This document shows positions 58,267-64,000 of a stretch of 64,000 bases of DNA, piece by piece. Position 1 is the first letter of the stretch, and every line of letters begins with the position of its first letter. A model generated the notes under the pieces. That model searched no databases. It was not told the origin of the DNA and saw nothing but the letters and a program-made list of their open reading frames with translations. The stretch comes from Rhodoferax lithotrophicus (lineage in GTDB: Bacteria > Pseudomonadota > Gammaproteobacteria > Burkholderiales > Burkholderiaceae_C), in NCBI RefSeq assembly GCF_019973615.1, contig NZ_AP024238.1:4299989-4363988 (forward strand), written 5' to 3'. Position numbers and translations under genes: made by a program.

Positions 58267-60942
58267 ATGTCCGACACTCAGAATCAGGCTGAACCCACCC
58301 ATGGTTTGTCTGCGGCACAGGCTGCCCAAGCCCTGCAAGACGATGGTCCCAATGAATTAGCCGGTGAACAACACCGCGGTTTGCTGGCCATTGCGCGTGA
58401 AACTTTGTCAGACCCCATGTTTGCCCTGCTGCTCGCTGCAGGTGTGTTGTATCTGGCTCTGGGTGATTTGCAGGAAGGTCTGATCCTGTTTGGGCTGGTG
58501 CTGGTGGTTCTGGCGCTGACGCTGTACCAGGAGGGCAAAACCGAACGGGCAATTGAGTCTTTGCGTGACCTCACCAGTCCACGCGCATTGGTCTGGCGCG
58601 ACGGCACAGCCACGCGCATCGCCGGGCGCGAAGTGGTTCGTGGCGACCTGCTGGTACTGGCCGAAGGTGACCGCATACCGGCCGATGCGCTGCTGATCCA
58701 GGGCACCGAAGTGCAAACCGATGAATCCTTGCTGACGGGCGAACCCCTACCCGTTGACAAGGTGGCATTACCTGTCAAAGAGGCCCACAACACCCCGCCC
58801 CTCAACGGTCAAACCGCGCCAGAGTCCACCTTGTTTTCCGGCACACTGCTGGTACGCGGTCATGGGTTGGCACGCGTCACCGCCATTGGTGCACACAGCG
58901 AAATTGGCCGCATTGGGCAGGCACTGGGCGGTTTGAGCAGCGAGACATCCCCACTCAAGCTGCAAATGGCGCAACTGGTCAAAGTGCTGGCCTGGGTGGC
59001 GGTTGGGGCCAGTTTGTTTTTGTTCCTGGCCCATGGTTGGCTGCGTGGCGATTGGCTGGGGGCCTTGTTGTCTGGCATTGCACTGGCCATGGCCTTGCTG
59101 CCACAAGAGTTCACCGTGGTGCTGACGGTCATACCGGCCTTGGGGGCATGGCGCTTGTCCAAGCAAAACGTATTGACCCGCCGCATTTCGGCCATTGAAA
59201 CCCTGGGGGCCACCAGCGTACTGTGTGTCGACAAAACCGGCACCCTGACTGAAAACCGCATGACGGTGACCGAGCTGTTCGCCCCGCAAACTGCAGCCAC
59301 CGAAGCCGATCCGGTTCACGTCAACACCTTGACGATTGACTATGGCACCACCACCGAGTTGCCGGAGGACTTTCATACCTTGGTGGAGTTTTCCATCCTG
59401 GCCAGTGTGGCGGACCCCTTTGACCCGATGGAGAAAGCCTTTCACCGACTGGGACAACATTTTTTACAGGACACCGAACACCTGCACCGCGATTGGACGT
59501 TGATGCAAACCTATGGCCTCACGCCCGAATTACGTGCCATGTCACACGTCTGGCGTGCCCGCGAGGGGGATGCCCATGTGGTGGCAGCCAAAGGTGCACC
59601 CGAAGCCATTGTGGACTTGTGCCATCTGGATGCGGCCGCACAGCAACACATTGACCGCGCCGTTGAAGCCATGGCCGCCAAAGGCTTGCGGGTTCTGGGT
59701 GTGGCACATGCCCGTTTTGAAGGACAGGAGTGGCCCGCCATTGAACATGACTTTGACTTCAAATTCATCGGCCTGCTGGGTCTGGCGGACCCCTTGCGCG
59801 CAGAAATCCCGCAGGCTGTTGTGCAAGCCCATGCAGCGGGCATTCGGGTGGTGATGATCACCGGAGACTACCCCGTCACAGCGGCGGCCATTGCACGCCA
59901 GGCAGGCCTGCCCACCGGGCCAATGGATCACGCAAGCCATACACCTGACACGGCAAGCGCGTCCGCTGGGCTAACGGTGACCTCGGACTGGTTGCTGACT
60001 GGTGATGATCTGAGCCGGCTTTCTGATACGGACTTGCAACATCGCATGCGCACCGTAAGCATCTGCGCCCGCGTCGCCCCGACCCAGAAATTGCGCATTG
60101 TCCAGGCCCTCAAAGCCAATGGCGAGGTGGTGGCCATGACAGGAGACGGGGTCAACGATGCCCCCGCCCTGAAGGCTGCCCATGTCGGCGTGGCCATGGG
60201 AAAACGCGGTACTGATGTGGCGCGGGAAGCCGCGTCGGTGGTGCTGCTGAACGACAACTTTGCCGCCATCGTTGCCGCTGTCCGGCTGGGGCGCCGCATT
60301 TTTGACAACCTGCGCAAATCCATGAGCTATATCCTGGCCGTCCACGTGCCGATTGCCGGCATGGCGCTGTTGCCGGTTTTGCTGGGCTGGCCGACGGTGC
60401 TCTATCCCTTGCATATCGCGTTTCTGGAACTGGTGATTGATCCCTCTTGCTCCATGGTGTTTGAAAACGAACCCGAAGAGGCCGATGTGATGCAGCGCCC
60501 ACCGCGCCTTGTGAACACACCGCTGTTTGGTGGGCTGACACTGGGTCTGGCGTTTCTGCAAGGTTTGGGCGCTTTGGCATTGGTGCTGGCTGCGACAGCC
60601 TGGGGCGCGGATCAGCTGACCGAGGGAGCCACACGGGCTTTTGCATTTGCGGTACTGGTGTGCACCAACCTGGCACTGATTTTTTCAAACCGCAGCCGTA
60701 CCGGTTCACTTTGGGCCAGCCTGCGGGTACCCAACCGGACACTGTGGCTGGTGGTTGGAGCGGCACTGGGTTTGCTGCTGTTGGCGCTGTATGTGCCGTG
60801 GCTGGCACGCTTGTTTGTGTTTGACCCCCTGCCGCTACGCTACCTGGGAGCGGCCGCAGGCTTGGGACTGGTGTGTATAGGGTGGTTTGAGCTACTCAAA
60901 CCCCGTGCTGCTGGCGCAGGCGGCGAATCCGCTCCAGGTTAA
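58267..60942 (+). CDS. P2-type cation-transporting ATPase
   Basis: An 891-residue membrane pump. The actuator has TDESLLTGEPLPVDK, the phosphorylation site is CVDKTGTLTEN, the nucleotide domain has KGAPEAI, and GDGVNDAPALKAAHVGVAMGKRGTDVAREAAS closes the P domain. Membrane helix 4 reads ALAMALLPQEFTVVLTVIPAL, so the PEEFP of related Ca2+-type pumps is PQEFT here, which could change ion choice. AAGG lies five bases before the ATG at 58267. Its 3' end overlaps the convergent HD-domain gene by 47 bases. Confidence 0.88.
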   Translation: MSDTQNQAEPTHGLSAAQAAQALQDDGPNELAGEQHRGLLAIARETLSDPMFALLLAAGVLYLALGDLQEGLILFGLVLVVLALTLYQEGKTERAIESLRDLTSPRALVWRDGTATRIAGREVVRGDLLVLAEGDRIPADALLIQGTEVQTDESLLTGEPLPVDKVALPVKEAHNTPPLNGQTAPESTLFSGTLLVRGHGLARVTAIGAHSEIGRIGQALGGLSSETSPLKLQMAQLVKVLAWVAVGASLFLFLAHGWLRGDWLGALLSGIALAMALLPQEFTVVLTVIPALGAWRLSKQNVLTRRISAIETLGATSVLCVDKTGTLTENRMTVTELFAPQTAATEADPVHVNTLTIDYGTTTELPEDFHTLVEFSILASVADPFDPMEKAFHRLGQHFLQDTEHLHRDWTLMQTYGLTPELRAMSHVWRAREGDAHVVAAKGAPEAIVDLCHLDAAAQQHIDRAVEAMAAKGLRVLGVAHARFEGQEWPAIEHDFDFKFIGLLGLADPLRAEIPQAVVQAHAAGIRVVMITGDYPVTAAAIARQAGLPTGPMDHASHTPDTASASAGLTVTSDWLLTGDDLSRLSDTDLQHRMRTVSICARVAPTQKLRIVQALKANGEVVAMTGDGVNDAPALKAAHVGVAMGKRGTDVAREAASVVLLNDNFAAIVAAVRLGRRIFDNLRKSMSYILAVHVPIAGMALLPVLLGWPTVLYPLHIAFLELVIDPSCSMVFENEPEEADVMQRPPRLVNTPLFGGLTLGLAFLQGLGALALVLAATAWGADQLTEGATRAFAFAVLVCTNLALIFSNRSRTGSLWASLRVPNRTLWLVVGAALGLLLLALYVPWLARLFVFDPLPLRYLGAAAGLGLVCIGWFELLKPRAAGAGGESAPG

Positions 60943-62107
60943 CGAGAACATTCACCTGGTTGGCAGCCAGTGGCATACGTACGCTGTGATCCATCTGACG
61001 GGTGTCCCGGTACACGTAAGCACTCAAAGGCATGCCTTTGGCGTTGATCAGACTGGCCACATGTGGCGTGGTGGCCTTCTCGCCGCGCGCCACCACGACC
61101 GCCACTTCGCCGTTGGCCAATTGCACATAGGTACCTGGCGGGTAAAAACCCAGCACAGAGGCCATGGCCACCCGTTGCTGCCGGGTTTGACTGTTGGCTT
61201 CCAGCACCAACGATTTGGCGGCACCAAAGGCGGATATGGCCGGACGACTCAGGCGTGGTGCCATTTTGGCCACCAAAATATCGGCCAGATGGAGCAGTTG
61301 AACGGTGACCTGCTGGTCACCATCACCCACGACACCCTGCGGAGCATGATGCCAATGCACCGCGTCCAACCACTCATCATCTTGCACACCAAACCCACGC
61401 AAAATATCCACACTTGTGGGCGGATGGGCGGTAATGAGTTCGCGCTGGGCCGGACTGGGCGCTTTGAGCTGGCGTGCCAAATGGTCTTGCGGGCGTGCCA
61501 TGCCAATATTCATCACCAATGCGGACCGCATGAGCAACATGCGGCTGCTCATGGGCAAAGCCAGTTTGGCGGCAGTCAGTGTACTGACCACACCACTGAG
61601 CAATGCGTGGGTCGCACAGTAACCCAGCTCCAGATCGGGCAGCGCCTGGAACAACACAAACAGACATTCATCCGCATCCAAACTCAGCAACTTGAAGGCT
61701 TTTTGCTCCAGCCCCTGCAGCCTGGGCAATGGCGTGCTGGCTTGTGCCCCCTGGTAAAGCAGGCCGCGCAAAATTTCCTGCAAATCCAGCCAGCCGCCTT
61801 CTACGGCGCTGCCCTCCAGATAATCAGTGTCCAAAATTTCTTCGGGCATGGGCATGTTCGCAATTGCCGTCATGTCCATCCCTTGCTGACGCATGCTGCG
61901 CATTTGCCGGTCTAGCGCACGTTGCCAGGCTTGGGCATCGGTTTCGGTCATGCAGGCCTGGTGGTTGGCGAGCATGTCACGATGGGCTTCGGACTGCAGT
62001 TTTTGGCCACGACGAAGCAGCAATCGGCCATCCGGGGTGCGAATGTCCACCGGCAATGCGCGACCCGGCTGAACACGGCTCAAGGGAACGGGAACATAAA
62101 TCAACAT
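60896..62107 (-). CDS. Degenerate HD-GYP-like domain protein
   Basis: A 403-residue cytoplasmic protein. The N-terminus LIYVPVPLSRVQPGRALPVDI resembles the DUF3391-like lead of HD-GYP proteins. The C-terminal half has THALLSGVVSTL, AHPPTSVDILRGFGVQDDEWLDAVHWHH and LLHLADILVAK, matching the order of HD-GYP metal-site motifs, but the HD pair appears as MNIGM and the GYP motif is missing. It is likely catalytically inactive or altered. Its ATG overlaps the alr stop codon (TGATG). Confidence 0.68.
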   Translation of the reverse strand: MLIYVPVPLSRVQPGRALPVDIRTPDGRLLLRRGQKLQSEAHRDMLANHQACMTETDAQAWQRALDRQMRSMRQQGMDMTAIANMPMPEEILDTDYLEGSAVEGGWLDLQEILRGLLYQGAQASTPLPRLQGLEQKAFKLLSLDADECLFVLFQALPDLELGYCATHALLSGVVSTLTAAKLALPMSSRMLLMRSALVMNIGMARPQDHLARQLKAPSPAQRELITAHPPTSVDILRGFGVQDDEWLDAVHWHHAPQGVVGDGDQQVTVQLLHLADILVAKMAPRLSRPAISAFGAAKSLVLEANSQTRQQRVAMASVLGFYPPGTYVQLANGEVAVVVARGEKATTPHVASLINAKGMPLSAYVYRDTRQMDHSVRMPLAANQVNVLVNLERIRRLRQQHGV

Positions 62108-63201
62108 CAGTCGGTCACTTGCACCGGCACGCGCTGTGCCAATGCACACATCAACTCGTAACCCAAGGTACCCGCGGCTTGGGCCACCTCATCAATCCCC
62201 AGCACCGAGCCCTGAGAGGAATGCCCCCATAGGGTGACTTCACTACCGATCTGGGCCTGGGGAACCGGTGTCAAATCAACCGTCAACATGTCCATGCTGA
62301 CACGCCCCACCAAGCGGGTACGCACGCCATTCACCAGCACAGGCGTGCCGCTCGGGCAAACGCGTGGATAGCCATCGGCATAGCCACACGCAACCACCCC
62401 AATGTGCATCGGTGCCTCTGCCGAAAACTTTGAGCCATATCCAACCGTAGCGCCCGTAGATATTACCTGAGTAGCTATTATTTTTGAAGATAGCGTCATG
62501 GTCGGCTGCAAGTCCCAGGATGCTGCGGTGCGCTCAGGATGATCCGGTGCGCTGCCATACAGGCTAATGCCAGGACGAATCCAGTCAGAAACAGCCACCG
62601 CATCAGCATGGCGCAAGGTGGCCGCACTGTTGCAAACCGAACACTCACCAGGCAAATCACGGGTGACTTCGGTAAAGCAGGCCAGTTGGGCAGCAATACC
62701 CAACCCACCATCGGCATCGCTGAAGTGCGTGATATGCGAGATTTCATCCACCTGGGGCAAAGCATTCAGGCGCGCCCAAGCGCTACGGTAACGCTCTGGC
62801 GTGAAGCCCAGGCGGTTCATGCCGGAATTCATTTTCAGAAAAACCCGGTGCCCCACATGCGTTTTGCAGGCTGCCAGCATGTCGATTTGCTCTTCACAAT
62901 GTACGGTGTGCCATAAGTCCAGGCGCGAGCAGAGCTCCAGGTCACGCGCCTCAAACACGCCTTCCAGCAACAACACCGGGCCGCGCCACCCCAGTGCGCG
63001 AATACGCTGAGCTTCATCCAGGTCCAGTAAGGCAAAGCCATCGGCACTTCGCAAGCCCTCATAGACGCGCTCAATTCCATGACCATAGGCATTGGCTTTA
63101 ACAACTGCCCATACTTTGGCCTCTGGTGCGGCCAGGCGACTGCGCTCGAGATTGTGCTGCAGTGCAGCAAGATGAATGGTTGCGAGGATGGGACGCGGCA
63201 T
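62107..63201 (-). CDS. alr: Alanine racemase
   Basis: A 364-residue PLP enzyme that makes D-alanine for peptidoglycan. The PLP lysine is in VWAVVKANAYGHG, the N-terminal barrel continues with LKMNSGMNRLGF, and the second catalytic tyrosine lies in the C-terminal domain (VGYGSKFSA region, with RVSMDMLTVDL). The start at 63201 gives MPRPILATIHLAALQHNL, the usual N-terminus; an upstream codon at 63237 adds a non-conserved leader. A copy of the dispersed repeat lies within the coding region. Confidence 0.95.
   Translation of the reverse strand: MPRPILATIHLAALQHNLERSRLAAPEAKVWAVVKANAYGHGIERVYEGLRSADGFALLDLDEAQRIRALGWRGPVLLLEGVFEARDLELCSRLDLWHTVHCEEQIDMLAACKTHVGHRVFLKMNSGMNRLGFTPERYRSAWARLNALPQVDEISHITHFSDADGGLGIAAQLACFTEVTRDLPGECSVCNSAATLRHADAVAVSDWIRPGISLYGSAPDHPERTAASWDLQPTMTLSSKIIATQVISTGATVGYGSKFSAEAPMHIGVVACGYADGYPRVCPSGTPVLVNGVRTRLVGRVSMDMLTVDLTPVPQAQIGSEVTLWGHSSQGSVLGIDEVAQAAGTLGYELMCALAQRVPVQVTD
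62448..62494 (-). repeat. probable dispersed repeat, copy 9, inside alr
   Basis: On the coding strand the sequence GCTATCTTCAAAAATAATAG continues CTACTCAGGTAATATCTACGGGCGCTA, which keeps the GCTAT...AATAGCTACT frame and the GGGCNCTA tail of the family. It is read in frame as SSKIIATQVISTGAT, in a part of alanine racemase that varies between species. Confidence 0.4.
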
Positions 63202-63320
63202 GTCTTTGAGGATAAGTGGAGGTTCTGATTTTGACACTGCTTGACCATGCTATAACCCCGTACCGTTTGGAGACACAACACCCTTTTCTGCACCGCTGCC
63301 AGCGGTTGCCAAAACTATCG

Positions 63321-64000
63321 ATGAAACGCGGTTTTTTTACCATCATGGCAGCGCAGTTTTTCAGCTCGCTGGCCGACAACGCTTTGTTTGTGGCAGCCGT
63401 TCAACTGCTGCGTACCAGCCACTCACCAGAATGGCAGCAAGCGGCACTAGTGCCCATGTTTGCCTTGTTTTACGTGGTGTTGGCACCTTTTGTCGGGGCG
63501 TTTGCAGATTCCATGCCCAAAGGCCGGGTCATGCTGATCAGCAATTTCATCAAGGTAGCAGGCTGCCTGTTCATGCTGTTTGGCACGCATCCGCTGCTGG
63601 CCTATGCAGTGGTTGGATTAGGCGCTGCAGCTTATTCGCCTGCCAAATACGGCATCCTGACCGAACTTTTGCCAGCCTCTCAACTGGTCAAAGCCAATGG
63701 CTGGATTGAGGGCTTGACGATTGGCTCCATCATTTTGGGTGTCTTGCTGGGGGGGCAACTGGTTGGGCATCACCTGTCACGTTATCTACTGGCCATTGAT
63801 TTCCCTGGCATAGACACAGGCATCAGCACACCCGCAGAGGCGGCCATCAGCATGCTGATTTTTGTCTATCTTTTGGCAGCTTGGTTTAATACCCATATCC
63901 CACTCACTGGCGTATTGATGCGCCCCATGCCCAAACAGTTGATGAGCCTGCTACCAGACTTTTGGACCTGCAACAGCCGGTTGTGGCGTGACAAACTAGG
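63321..64000 (+). CDS. lplT: Lysophospholipid transporter LplT (partial)
   Basis: The first 226 residues of an MFS-type flippase, open to the window end. MKRGFFTIMAAQFFSSLADNAL and PAKYGILTELLPASQLVKANGWIEG are LplT hallmarks. It returns lysophospholipids to the inner leaflet for re-acylation. It is divergent from alr, with 119 bases between starts. The usual C-terminal part, and any fused acyltransferase, cannot be seen. Confidence 0.88.
   Translation, partial: MKRGFFTIMAAQFFSSLADNALFVAAVQLLRTSHSPEWQQAALVPMFALFYVVLAPFVGAFADSMPKGRVMLISNFIKVAGCLFMLFGTHPLLAYAVVGLGAAAYSPAKYGILTELLPASQLVKANGWIEGLTIGSIILGVLLGGQLVGHHLSRYLLAIDFPGIDTGISTPAEAAISMLIFVYLLAAWFNTHIPLTGVLMRPMPKQLMSLLPDFWTCNSRLWRDKL

Noticed and set aside
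1..64000. CRISPR arrays, tRNA or rRNA genes, prophage or integrase-att structures
   Set aside because: Read by eye, no regularly spaced repeats, no cloverleaf or rRNA landmarks and no integrase were seen. A dedicated scan could still find a short RNA gene.

Overview
The window looks like a chromosome segment from a betaproteobacterium of the order Burkholderiales, most likely family Comamonadaceae (Rhodoferax/Polaromonas-like). The grounds are the PHA-granule proteins, the DUF1840 and DUF2265-type proteins, the liv-type ABC operon with an acyl-CoA ligase, the radA/alr/lplT neighbourhood, and a dispersed repeat (AGCTRCTTRCGCTT core) that I associate with that family from memory. No rRNA, tRNA or CRISPR array was recognised.

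Layout. (1) 203-8762: a plus-strand operon with an AMP-forming acyl-CoA ligase, a complete branched-chain-type ABC importer (two ATPases, two permeases, one binding protein) and a second, PaaK-like CoA ligase. It probably imports and activates an organic acid. (2) 8852-18252: a lipid and storage-granule neighbourhood with a PHA-system protein, acyl-CoA-binding protein, wax ester synthase/DGAT, TPR protein, TetR regulator, patatin lipase, phasin and a two-domain acyl-CoA-reductase-like SDR. Together these could make, package and degrade neutral lipid or wax ester. (3) 18318-49203: a surface-polysaccharide locus of about 31 kb. It opens with an EPS-associated MarR regulator, gmd and ugd, then a tightly overlapping operon with a full CMP-legionaminic acid pathway (legB, legC, legH, legI, legG, ptmE-like, legF, ptmA-like) and an amidotransferase/HisH/HisF set expected to install an acetamidino group. 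It continues with a Wzx flippase, three further acetyltransferases, glycosyltransferases, a heparinase-like protein and an AsnB amidotransferase. An IS630-type element (44415-45544) separates a last group of epimerases, a GT4 and a PglC-like initiating transferase. An H-NS-like gene lies just beyond.

(4) 49704-58000: a thioesterase, then a minus-strand operon with diheme cytochrome c, cytochrome b and a QseBC-like two-component system, a glycine-zipper protein, radA, and a two-gene operon of a diheme cytochrome and a Tat-exported PQQ-type beta-propeller. (5) 58267-64000: a P2-type cation ATPase, a degenerate HD-domain protein coupled to alanine racemase, and the start of lplT.

The most notable content is the acetamidino-legionaminic acid island with an unassigned 608-aa candidate transferase. 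Others are the co-located wax-ester genes, a dispersed repeat family that flanks the island but was not seen inside it, and a stack of partly exclusive hairpins between the ABC binding protein and its second ATPase.
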